Of a stretch of DNA of 23,937 nucleotides, positions 15,597-23,799 are shown one piece after another; within the stretch, counting starts at the first letter, position 1; each line of letters starts with the position of its first letter. Both the position numbers and the translations under genes were made by a program. Origin of the DNA: JANNRW01 sp031401815 (GTDB taxonomy: Bacteria; Desulfobacterota; Desulfuromonadia; Geobacterales; DSM-12255); contig JANNRW010000052.1 in assembly GCA_031401815.1 (NCBI GenBank), positions 1 to 23,937 on the forward strand, given 5' to 3'. The notes beneath the pieces are model-generated. The model was not told the DNA's origin and searched no databases. It saw nothing but the letters and a program-made list of their open reading frames with translations.

Positions 15597-16691
15597 TCAT
15601 TTTTTCTGCAAAACAGCAGGAGTAGTTGATGGAGCAGTTTTGCTCTTGCCGCCGAGGTAGCTGAAAATCTGAAAACGCATATTGGCCTGATCCGAGACAT
15701 AGATAGTGTCTGTATCATCTATGTGTATCCCCTGTGGCAGGAGGAATCCGCCAGGGGCTTCACGCAGTGTCTGGGTGACAGAATAGGCTGTCCCAAGACT
15801 CATCAAATACTCACCTTTGGTGCTGAATATCTTGATCTGGTTGGCTTTACCATCAGTTACATAAATATTGTCGTCAGAATCAACAGACAGACCTTTCAGT
15901 ACCTGAAAGTCTGGCCCGCCATCTCCCCGCTGACCGAATTTGCGAAGGAATTTACCCTCCTTGCTGAAAATCTGTACTCTAGCGTTAAGCGTGTCTCCAA
16001 TAACAAGTTCCCCTTTATGGTTTATGGCAATAGGTGAAGGCCGGTTTAATTCACCCTCTTCCCTTCCGGGCTTTCCAAATGAAAAAAGATGTTTTCCCGA
16101 AAGATCGAAGACTGCAACCTTGCTGTCGCCGGAATCCACCAGATAAATTCTCTCCCCTTCGCTGTCAACAGCAATCCCGGCGGGGTATTTTACAATACCG
16201 GTAAAGTCAATCCATTTGATAACGCTACCATTGCTGTTCAGAATGTAAATCCGCGACATTCCGCTGCCAACAGCATAGATATTATCTTCTTTGTCAAGAG
16301 CAAGAAAATACGGGTTGACAGAGAGGTTTTTATCAGGATCGCTTCCTCTTTCCCAGAGGTCGATCTTGTAATTGTTGAGGTCGTACACAACAATTGCACC
16401 CAGCACTATGTCGGCTATGTAGACGATCCCCTTGCTGTTTGACTTGATGTCAATCGGCTTTTCAAATGTTAGAGCGTAGGGTTGTCCGAAAAAGAGCTCC
16501 ATTGCCGAGTCAAAACCGCTCTTTGGGAAATCGTGCTGACTGTAGTACGATTTTATCCACTCAATTTTCGGAGGATCAGGAGGCCGTGGCCAGACATAGC
16601 GTCTGGTTGTCTGCGGGGTATCGGTAGCGCATCCGGCTACAAGCATCAGAGTGATCCAGATAAGAGCAAAAGTAAACCGCACAAGTTTCAT
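15597..16691 (-). CDS. NHL-repeat beta-propeller lipoprotein
   Basis: A 364-residue lipoprotein. A basic N-terminus and hydrophobic segment end in lipobox LVAGC (C21); the residue after Cys is Ala, so outer-membrane sorting is expected. A Pro-rich linker (YVWPRPPDPPKIEW) leads to about six NHL blades, each with the pattern P-x-GIAVD-x-G-xIYV-D-xxxxRVQIF. NHL propellers are binding scaffolds; no catalytic site is seen. The ATG at 16691 has GGAGG 8 nt upstream and puts the lipobox at the right distance. The place next to an OmcE-like cytochrome, as in the G. sulfurreducens locus as I recall it, suggests a role in filament assembly or anchoring at the outer membrane (inference). Confidence 0.88.
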   Translation of the reverse strand: MKLVRFTFALIWITLMLVAGCATDTPQTTRRYVWPRPPDPPKIEWIKSYYSQHDFPKSGFDSAMELFFGQPYALTFEKPIDIKSNSKGIVYIADIVLGAIVVYDLNNYKIDLWERGSDPDKNLSVNPYFLALDKEDNIYAVGSGMSRIYILNSNGSVIKWIDFTGIVKYPAGIAVDSEGERIYLVDSGDSKVAVFDLSGKHLFSFGKPGREEGELNRPSPIAINHKGELVIGDTLNARVQIFSKEGKFLRKFGQRGDGGPDFQVLKGLSVDSDDNIYVTDGKANQIKIFSTKGEYLMSLGTAYSVTQTLREAPGGFLLPQGIHIDDTDTIYVSDQANMRFQIFSYLGGKSKTAPSTTPAVLQKK

Positions 16692-16766
16692 TGTAAGTGC
16701 CTCCGGCAGGAAGGTATTAATAATTCGGGTTACATTGATCATAACATTTCTCGCTTAACTGTAAAT

Positions 16767-16794
16767 GAGCTCTGAAACAAAAGAAACAGAGCTC
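16767..16794 (-). other. Stem-loop after the octahaem cytochrome gene
   Basis: An 8-bp perfect stem (GAGCTCTG at 16767-16774 with CAGAGCTC at 16787-16794) has a 12-nt A-rich loop. It starts 4 nt past the cytochrome stop codon. No good T-run follows on the - strand, so it is more likely a transcript-stabilising or weak attenuating hairpin than a full terminator. Confidence 0.45.
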
Positions 16795-16798
16795 TGTA

Positions 16799-17830
16799 TT
16801 ACTTATTATGGCACATCTGACAGAGCTCCATTTTGTTGTCACTGCCGGTCTGGTAGTAGTAGCGGGCTTTCCCGCCATGCGGATTATGGCATGAGACACA
16901 TGTAAGCTCCTTCCCCTTGCCACGTTCAGAAAGGTCAACCTTTCCGGATACTGGATGACCGGATCCATCCCCCAGGGCAGTCACGTGAATCCCCTTCCCG
17001 ACAAGCTCATGACAGGAGAGGCAGAGGCTGTTTATCGGCTTGTGAAGTTGAAAGGGGTTTTCACTGCCATGCGAATCGTGACAGATTTCACACATCCCTC
17101 CGGCTAATGGCCCATGGAGAAATTTAAATCCTTTTAGCTCCTTTTCTTTTTCTGTATGGCAATCAAAGCAGAGCTTTGTTTCACGTTTCGGAGTTGAGTA
17201 GAGAGGCACCCCCTGGAGGGAGTGGCAGTATGAGCAGGAGTAGGTTCCTACAGGGCCGTGAACATACTTCATGTTAGCCATTCTCTTATGGCAGGAGAAG
17301 CAGGGGTTGTCCTTGTCCTGAGCGCTGTTCATCTGCTTGACGGTAGGGCGCATATTGTGGCATGGGGTGCAGTGTGTTTCAGATTGCGGCTGGTGCATGA
17401 CAGCTTGCTGAAAACCCTTGGGGATCGTCATCTCCTCCCCCTTTGGAGCAAAAAAAATATCTGCTTTCAGGCTCTCCAGTTTTTTCTCTCCGGCATATGT
17501 ATCAACTGTTACCTGATTGTTCCCCTTGTCCCATAAAGGCTGCAAAATCAGAAAATCCCTGAAAGCGCGTTTATACTCAGTTGTGCCTACCGGGAGTGAA
17601 TCAGTTGAAACGCCGTTAACTGTAATAATAACCCCGGTAAGATCGGTTCTTCCCAACTTCAGAACAAGATGTCGGGATTCCCGGACTGATGAGCCTGGTT
17701 CGGGATAGATCATGACAATACCTGCAAAAGCATAGCTCGCAGCGGAAATGATTAGTAAAACAACTGCAAGCGCTCTTTTAAATAGGTGTTGGCTGCAAAG
17801 TGCCTTTGATAAACCAGATATTTGTCTCAC
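16799..17830 (-). CDS. Octahaem c-type cytochrome with N-terminal beta domain and doubled-CXXCH motifs
   Basis: 343 residues, exported (hydrophobic segment about 19-36, cleavage near AFA|GIVM). Residues about 37-130 form a haem-free, strand-rich domain (IYPEPGSSVRESRHLVLKL...VTVDTYAGEKK) resembling an Ig-like fold. Then come eight CXXCH sites at C154, C177, C199, C221, C247, C270, C311 and C337, spaced as doubled-CXXCH units (HGP...C-xx-CH...LCxxCH). Such proteins are periplasmic or surface electron carriers. The only reasonable start is a GTG at 17830, 8 bp after the resC stop, with a poor ribosome site, so coupling to resC is likely. The N-region before the hydrophobic core is long (18 residues). 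Confidence 0.88.
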   Translation of the reverse strand: MRQISGLSKALCSQHLFKRALAVVLLIISAASYAFAGIVMIYPEPGSSVRESRHLVLKLGRTDLTGVIITVNGVSTDSLPVGTTEYKRAFRDFLILQPLWDKGNNQVTVDTYAGEKKLESLKADIFFAPKGEEMTIPKGFQQAVMHQPQSETHCTPCHNMRPTVKQMNSAQDKDNPCFSCHKRMANMKYVHGPVGTYSCSYCHSLQGVPLYSTPKRETKLCFDCHTEKEKELKGFKFLHGPLAGGMCEICHDSHGSENPFQLHKPINSLCLSCHELVGKGIHVTALGDGSGHPVSGKVDLSERGKGKELTCVSCHNPHGGKARYYYQTGSDNKMELCQMCHNK

Positions 17831-17838
17831 CGGATTTA

Positions 17839-18693
17839 TTATCTGCCGCCTCCGTAACTGTGCAGGCCGGAAAGAAAAAGATTAACACCGATATAGCAGA
17901 AAATGGTTGCGGCAAAGCCGATTATAGAGAGCCATGCAGCGCGCTTGCCAACCCAGCCGCGTGTTATTCTGGCGTGCAGAAAAGCTGCATAGACAAACCA
18001 GACAATAAGTGACCATGTCTCCTTTGGATCCCAGCTCCAGTAAGTTCCCCATGCATAGTTGGCCCATGCTGCGCCTGTTACGATGCCGAGTGTAAGCAGA
18101 GGAAAACCGATCATGATCGACTTGTAATTCAGATCATCCAGCACACGAATGGCCGGAAACATGGAGATCATTCCACCTGCCTGGGAAGTTGAGTTTTCGC
18201 CTTCAGATCTTGCCTTTATCAGGTACATGATGGAGATGGCACATGCAACAGCAAAGGCCGCATAACCGAGAAAGCAGGTGATAACGTGATACAGCAGCCA
18301 GTTGCTTTGCAGGGCAGGGACTAAAGGCTCTATGCCGCTGTTTAGACCAAGTTGCGCCCATGCCATGCCGAGCAGGGCAAATGGAAGAACAAAAGCGCCG
18401 ATAATACGGTGCTTGTACTTGAGTTCAATGATTCCGTAAATGAGGATGATCGTCCATGCAAAAAAGACCACAGACTCATACAGATTCGAGAGCGGGGCAT
18501 GGCCATGTCCCATGTCGTAGGACTCTTTCCAGCGAAGAATAATTGCGAGAGTTTCAACACCCCAGCCGATAAAGGCAGCAAGGCTGGCACCCAGACCAAG
18601 AGAGCTGTTTTTTGAGGCCATGTAGGCAAAAAACAGAATGGTCGAGATCAGAAACAGGAAAGTAGTAACGTTAAATAACAGAGAACTGGACAT
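17839..18693 (-). CDS. resC: Cytochrome c biogenesis protein ResC/CcsA (WWD-domain haem handler)
   Basis: Polytopic inner-membrane protein of 284 residues with about eight membrane segments. It forms the system II synthase with ResB, which moves haem to the periplasm and attaches it to CXXCH. The tryptophan-rich WWD motif is WGTYWSWDPKETWSLIVW (about 215-232). Flanking conserved His include those in YDMGHGHAPLSNLYES, LLYHVITCFLGY and AFLHARITRGW. GGAGG lies 7 nt before the ATG. It sits 70 bp after resB and directly before the octahaem gene, so it probably serves the cytochromes of this island. Confidence 0.95.
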   Translation of the reverse strand: MSSSLLFNVTTFLFLISTILFFAYMASKNSSLGLGASLAAFIGWGVETLAIILRWKESYDMGHGHAPLSNLYESVVFFAWTIILIYGIIELKYKHRIIGAFVLPFALLGMAWAQLGLNSGIEPLVPALQSNWLLYHVITCFLGYAAFAVACAISIMYLIKARSEGENSTSQAGGMISMFPAIRVLDDLNYKSIMIGFPLLTLGIVTGAAWANYAWGTYWSWDPKETWSLIVWFVYAAFLHARITRGWVGKRAAWLSIIGFAATIFCYIGVNLFLSGLHSYGGGR

Positions 18694-18712
18694 TATAAAG
18701 CCTCCAAAAAAG

Positions 18713-18740
18713 GGTGAATAGTGAATGGTGAATAGTTAAT
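18713..18740. repeat. Heptamer tandem repeat (resB-resC spacer)
   Basis: Four consecutive 7-mers, GGTGAAT, AGTGAAT, GGTGAAT and AGTTAAT, fill 28 bp of the 70-bp spacer. The first three follow RGTGAAT. This is the clearest of the window's short tandem repeats. Confidence 0.7.
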
Positions 18741-18763
18741 TGGTACAGCAACCTGCCCAAGGT

Positions 18764-20113
18764 TCACAGGGTTTTGAGTTTCTCGACCATCTCTTCGAAT
18801 TTGCGCTCAAAGGCAGCAGGGTTTTTGTTTGCTGTACCGGCAAGTGTCGCACGTCCGTTTCCAAGGCGAATCCAGGTTCTTTGATGCGACATGAAGAAAG
18901 CCATCCCAATCCCTATAACCATGAGTGTGCAACCGAACCAGACGACCCAGACTCCGGGATCCTTGGCCACCTGTAACCCTGTGTAGAGTTTTTCATCAGC
19001 TCCTGCATACTGAATGACAAGTTCACCCCTTCGCTGCTCTTCTATTTCAGGGTGATTCTTGAATACAATGAAAGATTCCGGTGACTTGCCCGGCATCACA
19101 AGGCTCACCTTGGCAGCAGGCCCGGAAAACTCCGGCATATACTGACGAACATCCTGGGTAGATTCCAGCAACTCAAGAGTGGCGCCGCCGCTTAAAGTCA
19201 CGCGCTCACCCTTTTTGATATTAAAATTTGTGGAACCCCCTCCAATGCGGAGAGCTACATTAAAGTGATAAACAGCGCCATCCCCAGACTGCCCGTAGCT
19301 GGACTGATAAAAGGTGATCCCCTTGTAGGTAAGGGGATCGTTCACTATGACAGGGATTCTGGTGAAGCCCTTTACCGGCTGTCCGTTTTCGAGGATGGTA
19401 AGAATGCTTTTGAACTCTTTTGGCGCTCCTGTCTTGTAATATTCAACAGAGAACTTTTCACAGTGAACACCAAAATCAAGCTTTATCGGACTATCCTTGG
19501 CAGTGAAGACAGTATCTATGTAGGTTCCCTCTACAATATTCACAAAAGCCTTGTAACCGAAAAAAGAGCCGATCAGTGCACCGATAAAGATAACAATAAC
19601 GCTTAGATGAACTACATATACACCAAGTCGGCACCAGGGGTTTTTCTGGGCAAAGAGGTGAAATACGCCATCTCTTTCAGAGAGTACGGGTTCACCTATC
19701 TCTGCCTTGAGAAACCCTTTGAGCTTGTCAAGCTCAGATGAAGATGCTTTGAAATCGTAAGTAAGAGAGAGCGATTTTTCCAGGCTCTCATCAAGTACAA
19801 GGGCAGGTTCGGTGACCATTTTCCAGACATGCGGCAGTCGTTTTATTGAACAGGCGACCAGATTGACCGTAAGCAGGTAGAGGAGCAGCATGAACCACCA
19901 AGAATGGTACATGTCAAAAAAACTTAGGCTCTGGTAAAGCCGGAATTTTGCCTCACTGATAGTCTGGAGATACTCCGGAGGAATGTTCCCTTGAGGGATT
20001 ACAGTTCCGATTATTGAAGTAACAGCCAGCCCGATCAGCAGGGAAATTGAGAGTTTCAGAGAGCAGAAAAAATCCCAGAGGGATTCGGTTAAGGTGCGTT
20101 TTTTGGTAGACAA
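18764..20113 (-). CDS. resB: Cytochrome c biogenesis protein ResB (Ccs1)
   Basis: Partner of ResC in system II cytochrome c maturation; it binds and prepares the apocytochrome. 449 residues with the usual layout: TM1 (SISLLIGLAVTSIIGTVI, followed by PQG), TM2 (WWFMLLLYLLTVNLVAC), TM3 (LGVYVVHLSVIVIFIGALIG, with the conserved His), a large periplasmic domain including YKGITFYQSSYG, and TM4 near the C-terminus (VWVVWFGCTLMVIGIGMAFF). The TTG at 20113 is preferred because AAGGAG lies 7 nt upstream; an ATG 36 bp further up has no ribosome site. The gene follows the ppcA-like gene across a hairpin terminator, so it may need its own weak promoter or read-through. Confidence 0.93.
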   Translation of the reverse strand: MSTKKRTLTESLWDFFCSLKLSISLLIGLAVTSIIGTVIPQGNIPPEYLQTISEAKFRLYQSLSFFDMYHSWWFMLLLYLLTVNLVACSIKRLPHVWKMVTEPALVLDESLEKSLSLTYDFKASSSELDKLKGFLKAEIGEPVLSERDGVFHLFAQKNPWCRLGVYVVHLSVIVIFIGALIGSFFGYKAFVNIVEGTYIDTVFTAKDSPIKLDFGVHCEKFSVEYYKTGAPKEFKSILTILENGQPVKGFTRIPVIVNDPLTYKGITFYQSSYGQSGDGAVYHFNVALRIGGGSTNFNIKKGERVTLSGGATLELLESTQDVRQYMPEFSGPAAKVSLVMPGKSPESFIVFKNHPEIEEQRRGELVIQYAGADEKLYTGLQVAKDPGVWVVWFGCTLMVIGIGMAFFMSHQRTWIRLGNGRATLAGTANKNPAAFERKFEEMVEKLKTL

Positions 20114-20211
20114 GTAGATTCTCCTTGATTGGATGTCAAAAGCCCGCATTAAGTTTCAAAGTATATATAAAGATCTGAATTTAAAAAAGCAGTTTTTATC
20201 ATGCTGCAAAC

Positions 20212-20245
20212 AAAAAGAGGGATGACAAATGAATTGTCACCCCTC
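20212..20245 (-). terminator. Intrinsic terminator or attenuator after ppcA
   Basis: A 12-bp stem (20217-20228 with 20234-20245, loop of 5) is followed on the - strand by CTCTTTTTG. The single non-Watson-Crick pair is A-C in plus-strand RNA but G-U in minus-strand RNA, so the hairpin fits the - strand transcript better. It separates ppcA from resB. Confidence 0.75.
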
Positions 20246-20271
20246 CCGAAGTAAAGATAGAGTAGAAAGTC

Positions 20272-20532
20272 CTACTTATGGCACTCTTTACAGGCTGTTG
20301 GTCCCTTCTTCATTTCAGTATGGCAACCTTTGCAGAGTGTGCCATGGGCAAGTTCCTTGCCGAAACCTTCAATCTTGCCAGGCCCTTTTTCGTGACACTT
20401 CTTGCAGTCGCCTACTGTGGCCTTATGTGCTTTGTGGTCAAACTTTACATTTCTTTTCATTTCGATTACATCTGCCCCAAAAGCAGTTCCGGCAAAGGCA
20501 ACGACAAATAGTGCTACTATCGCTTTTTTCAT
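20272..20532 (-). CDS. ppcA: Periplasmic triheme cytochrome c7, PpcA-like
   Basis: An 86-residue precursor; the signal peptide is cleaved near AFG|ADVIEMK, giving a 67-residue mature protein. Three CXXCH sites (CKKCH, CKGCH, CKECH) bind haems I, III and IV, the c7 pattern lacking haem II of c3. The stretch CHEKGPGKIEGFGKELAHG is nearly that of Geobacter PpcA. In the family it carries electrons from inner-membrane quinol oxidases to outer-membrane cytochromes and couples electron and proton transfer. The many Lys suit docking to acidic partners. GGGGGA precedes the ATG. It heads the cytochrome island and is probably transcribed mostly alone because of the hairpin downstream. Confidence 0.96.
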   Translation of the reverse strand: MKKAIVALFVVAFAGTAFGADVIEMKRNVKFDHKAHKATVGDCKKCHEKGPGKIEGFGKELAHGTLCKGCHTEMKKGPTACKECHK

Positions 20533-20575
20533 TTAAACTTCCCCCTTGTTACTGTTGATTAATTGTTCGAGGAAA

Positions 20576-20602
20576 CTATTACAACTGGCTTGCAGATGTC
20601 AA
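20576..20602 (-). promoter_or_regulatory. Possible sigma70 promoter for ppcA
   Basis: On the - strand, a perfect TTGACA (20597-20602) stands 15 bp from TAATAG (20576-20581). The spacer is short, so the -10 call is uncertain. Confidence 0.4.
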
Positions 20603-20634
20603 GAAAAAACCTCATTCCGGCTCAATAATTGACC

Positions 20635-21378
20635 TCATTTGAAGTTGAAAATCAAAGGGTTAACAACCCCCATTTTCGCCATTCTGAACATGCAGGCAGT
20701 GCCAAGTACGCCAAACCCGTAGGTGACGCTTCTGCTGAAGTTGATAGAAGACGCATCATCGAAATATTTTGTAGGACAACTTACCTCGCCAATCCGGAAA
20801 TCAGCCCAGACGATCTGAGCCAGCATCTGGTTGTCAAATACAAAATCATCAGAATTTGCATCAAGCGGAAGTCTCTCCAGAACCTCCCGTGAAAAGGCGC
20901 GATAGCCTGTATGGTACTCTGACAGCTTGTGCCCCAGAAGCAGGTTTTCAGTGAGAGTCAGGAAACGGTTGGCAATATACTTGTAAAGCGGCATGCCCCC
21001 TTTTAGTGCGCCAATCCCGAGAATTCTGGATGCCAGTACTGCATCGAATTCACCATAGGCGATCATTGCTGCCATGGCTGTAATCAGACGTGGCGTATAC
21101 TGATAATCAGGGTGAAGCATGATGACGATATCAGCTCCAAGGTCTAACGCTGTGCGGTAGCAGGTTTTCTGGTTACCTCCATACCCCTTGTTCTGTTCAT
21201 GAACAATGGTGTGGATGCCAAGCTTGCGCCCAAGTTCGGCAGTTGCATCGCGGCTGGCGTCATCTACCAGCACAACATCATCGACAAATTCGAAAGGTAT
21301 CTCCCTGTAGGTCATCTCCAATGTTTTCGAAGCATTGTAAGCCGGAAGAACTACCACAATTTTTTTCCCGTTAAGCAT
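20635..21378 (-). CDS. Family 2 glycosyltransferase (dolichol-phosphate-mannose-synthase type)
   Basis: A 247-residue GT-A enzyme. The nucleotide-sugar site begins VVVLPAYNASKTL, followed by VDDASRDAT and the conserved NKGYGGNQKTCYRTAL. The metal/acceptor region is MLHPDYQYTPRL, and EYHTGYRAFSREVLERLP matches the acceptor motif of DPM1/GtrB-like enzymes. No C-terminal membrane segments are present, so it is probably a soluble or peripheral enzyme making a polyprenyl-phosphate sugar for surface glycans; donor and acceptor are unknown. AAAGGAA precedes the ATG. It lies 70 bp after the methyltransferase-like gene, separated by an octamer repeat. Confidence 0.9.
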   Translation of the reverse strand: MLNGKKIVVVLPAYNASKTLEMTYREIPFEFVDDVVLVDDASRDATAELGRKLGIHTIVHEQNKGYGGNQKTCYRTALDLGADIVIMLHPDYQYTPRLITAMAAMIAYGEFDAVLASRILGIGALKGGMPLYKYIANRFLTLTENLLLGHKLSEYHTGYRAFSREVLERLPLDANSDDFVFDNQMLAQIVWADFRIGEVSCPTKYFDDASSINFSRSVTYGFGVLGTACMFRMAKMGVVNPLIFNFK

Positions 21379-21402
21379 CTAATATTCCTTTGTTTACGAA
21401 AT

Positions 21403-21434
21403 ATGTTGAGTTGTTGAATCGTTGAGTTGTTGAG
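21403..21434. repeat. Octamer tandem repeat (glycosyltransferase upstream spacer)
   Basis: Four consecutive 8-mers, ATGTTGAG, TTGTTGAA, TCGTTGAG and TTGTTGAG, follow the consensus WYGTTGAR. They fill 32 bp of the 70-bp spacer. Similar in style to the heptamer arrays elsewhere in the window but with a longer unit. Confidence 0.65.
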
Positions 21435-21448
21435 TAACCATTCAAAAG

Positions 21449-22495
21449 TCAGATCATACCCGGTATGAATCTGTATGGAACCTTGCTGCAGTATAGCTGG
21501 TACTCTTGCGACTGCTTCATCAGATGGCGCTCTTCCGTAATAGCTCTTAAAATATATATTCCGGTCCAGCCGCCTATCCCGATGACACCTTGCAGACCAC
21601 CCCATAAACCGGCATGGCTGAACTGTATCCAGAGTAACGGAAGAGAGCCTGCCCACCAGGCCAGTACCTTGGCGGAGTAAGCCGGGTGACGAATATATCT
21701 GTAAGGGCCGGATGTGACCAACCCCCTGTAGGTGAGGTTGCTGGCGCGAAGGTTAAGGACAACTGCCGATGATGCATAGACAATATGGAGGAGCAGTATG
21801 GCGGCTGCGCTAAAGAAGGCATACTCTGTTCCAAGCGACCAAAGCGGGTAGTTGGTAGTATAGTTTCCCAATATTCTGGTGGTAAGCTCATTTGCCGGAG
21901 GATAACACAAAAGTGTTACAGCCCAGCCAAGAAGCGTGCTGTCAACCGAGCTTATTTCGTTCCCCAGTTTCGGATGTTCTATGAGGTAGCCAATAGTAAA
22001 AAAGAGAACATCAAAGAGCAGAATAAGACGAAAGCAGAACCAGTAGCCATCAGGGAAGAAAACCCCGGAGTGCCACCAGGCGCTCCCGTTTTCCGTCATC
22101 TGCGTACAGTGGAACAAAAAGGCAACTGCCATCAGCGGAATATAATACCCTTTGAGTGCGGTAGCCAGCAGGGCGACTCTTTCATGATTCTCAATGGTTC
22201 GCCATCTGCCGCGCAGGAGCCAGCGCCAGAGGCAGACAGATTTTGTGATGGTTCCTGATGGCAGGGTTGCATAATAAGGGATAAGAAGCAGAAGATAGGC
22301 TGCGATGAATGCAGAGAAAAAATCAAGATGATCAAACCGGATGTAGCCTGCTGAATAGCTGAAGCTGAAAAACTCCCGATACCAGGGTATTGCTGCATAA
22401 AAGGCAACGCCTGACAGAATGATGCCGGTCACCGCTACCCAGTTAAGGAGAAGTTCGCCAAGAGTAGTCAGATAGACAGGTGTAGAAAGTTTCAT
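21449..22495 (-). CDS. Isoprenylcysteine-carboxyl-methyltransferase-like membrane protein
   Basis: A 348-residue polytopic inner-membrane protein with about eight hydrophobic segments. The C-terminal part has the ICMT/PEMT-type signature: VTSGPYRYIRHPAYSAKVL, then ITEERHLMKQSQEYQLYCSKVPYRFIPG, where the RHP and EE residues bind S-adenosylmethionine in the family. Bacterial members methylate varied small or lipid substrates, so the substrate is open; phospholipid is one possibility. No convincing ribosome site is seen before the ATG. It follows purD by 32 bp and precedes the glycosyltransferase on the same strand, probably in one transcript. Confidence 0.8.
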   Translation of the reverse strand: MKLSTPVYLTTLGELLLNWVAVTGIILSGVAFYAAIPWYREFFSFSYSAGYIRFDHLDFFSAFIAAYLLLLIPYYATLPSGTITKSVCLWRWLLRGRWRTIENHERVALLATALKGYYIPLMAVAFLFHCTQMTENGSAWWHSGVFFPDGYWFCFRLILLFDVLFFTIGYLIEHPKLGNEISSVDSTLLGWAVTLLCYPPANELTTRILGNYTTNYPLWSLGTEYAFFSAAAILLLHIVYASSAVVLNLRASNLTYRGLVTSGPYRYIRHPAYSAKVLAWWAGSLPLLWIQFSHAGLWGGLQGVIGIGGWTGIYILRAITEERHLMKQSQEYQLYCSKVPYRFIPGMI

Positions 22496-22527
22496 GGAGT
22501 ATACTTTTCAGTCAGAGGATCCGGAAG

Positions 22528-23799
22528 TCAGCGCCCGATTGCCTTCATCCCTATGTCAGAGCGATAGTGAACTTTGTCCCAGTTAATTGCTGCAACCCCT
22601 TCGTAAGCTTTGGCAATGGCTGTAGCAACAGTAGCTCCCCGGCCAGTCACCCCGAGAACCCTGCCGCCATTCGTGATATATCTGTCTCCTTTTTTACCTG
22701 TTCCGGCATGAAAAACGAAAAGATCCTCTATTGCGGCAGCTACTTCCAGTCCGCTGATTTCATCCCCCCTGCGGTAGTCGCCAGGATATCCGCCTGAAGC
22801 CATAACGACACATACTGCCGCCATGTCGTGCCACTCGATCTCTATGCCGGAGATATCACCTTCAGCAACTGCCATCAGGATCGGGATGATATCCGACTTC
22901 ATTCTCATCAGTAGCGGCTGGCACTCCGGATCACCGAAACGGGCATTGAATTCAAGGGTTTTGACCGAGTCTCCATCTATCATCAGCCCTGCATAAAGAA
23001 CACCACGGTAAGGGCGACCTTCAGCGGCCATGCCGTCAACAGTTCGTCGCATTACCTCCTGCATCGCCTTTTCATGAATAGCAGCTGTTACTACCGGAGC
23101 TGGCGAATAGGCACCCATCCCGCCGGTATTAGGCCCCTTGTCACCATCAAAGACTGCCTTGTGATCCTGTGCCGATGCGAGCGGAATAATGTTTTTCCCG
23201 TCGGTAAAAGCAAGAAAAGAAGCCTCTTCACCCCGCAGGAACTCCTCAATGACAACTCGCGAACCTGCCGTGCCGAATGCGTTTCCGGAGAGCATCTCCT
23301 TCACTGCCGCGATAGCCTCGTCACAGCTCTGCGCAACAATGACCCCCTTGCCTGCGGCAAGTCCATCAGCCTTGACCACTATCGGAGCGCCATGCTTCTC
23401 GATATATGCAATTGCCGGCTCAATTTCGGTAAAAACTTCATAGAAGGCTGTAGGGACACCATGTTTTTTCATGAGATCCTTTGAAAAAGCCTTGCTCGCC
23501 TCAATCAGAGCCGCATTGCGCCGGGCTCCGAAAATCTTCATCCCGTGCTCCTCGAACAGATCTACTATTCCAAGAGAGAGCGGCAACTCGGGCCCCACGA
23601 CTGTAAGATCGATCCCCTCATTTTTTGCAAATGCCAGAAGGCCGGGGAGATCATCTATACTAAGCGGAACATTTTCCGCTATAGAGCCGATACCGGGATT
23701 TCCGGGGGCGCAGTAAACTTTCTCCACCAGCGGTGACTGGGCGATTTTCCAGACCAGGGCATGCTCACGACCACCGCTGCCGATTACAAGAATTTTCAT
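22528..23799 (-). CDS. purD: Phosphoribosylamine-glycine ligase (GAR synthetase)
   Basis: ATP-grasp enzyme for the second step of purine synthesis, joining glycine to phosphoribosylamine. The 423 residues are full length for the family. MKILVIGSGGREHALVWKI opens the N domain. The ATP-grasp core includes PIVVKADGLAAGKGVIVA, the QDHKAVFDGDKGPNTGGMGAYSP signature region and FNARFGDPECQPLL. The ATG at 23799 has GGGAG 9 nt upstream; the frame extends 8 residues beyond without support. In many genomes purH or purE neighbours it; here the upstream neighbour is beyond the window. Confidence 0.97.
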   Translation of the reverse strand: MKILVIGSGGREHALVWKIAQSPLVEKVYCAPGNPGIGSIAENVPLSIDDLPGLLAFAKNEGIDLTVVGPELPLSLGIVDLFEEHGMKIFGARRNAALIEASKAFSKDLMKKHGVPTAFYEVFTEIEPAIAYIEKHGAPIVVKADGLAAGKGVIVAQSCDEAIAAVKEMLSGNAFGTAGSRVVIEEFLRGEEASFLAFTDGKNIIPLASAQDHKAVFDGDKGPNTGGMGAYSPAPVVTAAIHEKAMQEVMRRTVDGMAAEGRPYRGVLYAGLMIDGDSVKTLEFNARFGDPECQPLLMRMKSDIIPILMAVAEGDISGIEIEWHDMAAVCVVMASGGYPGDYRRGDEISGLEVAAAIEDLFVFHAGTGKKGDRYITNGGRVLGVTGRGATVATAIAKAYEGVAAINWDKVHYRSDIGMKAIGR

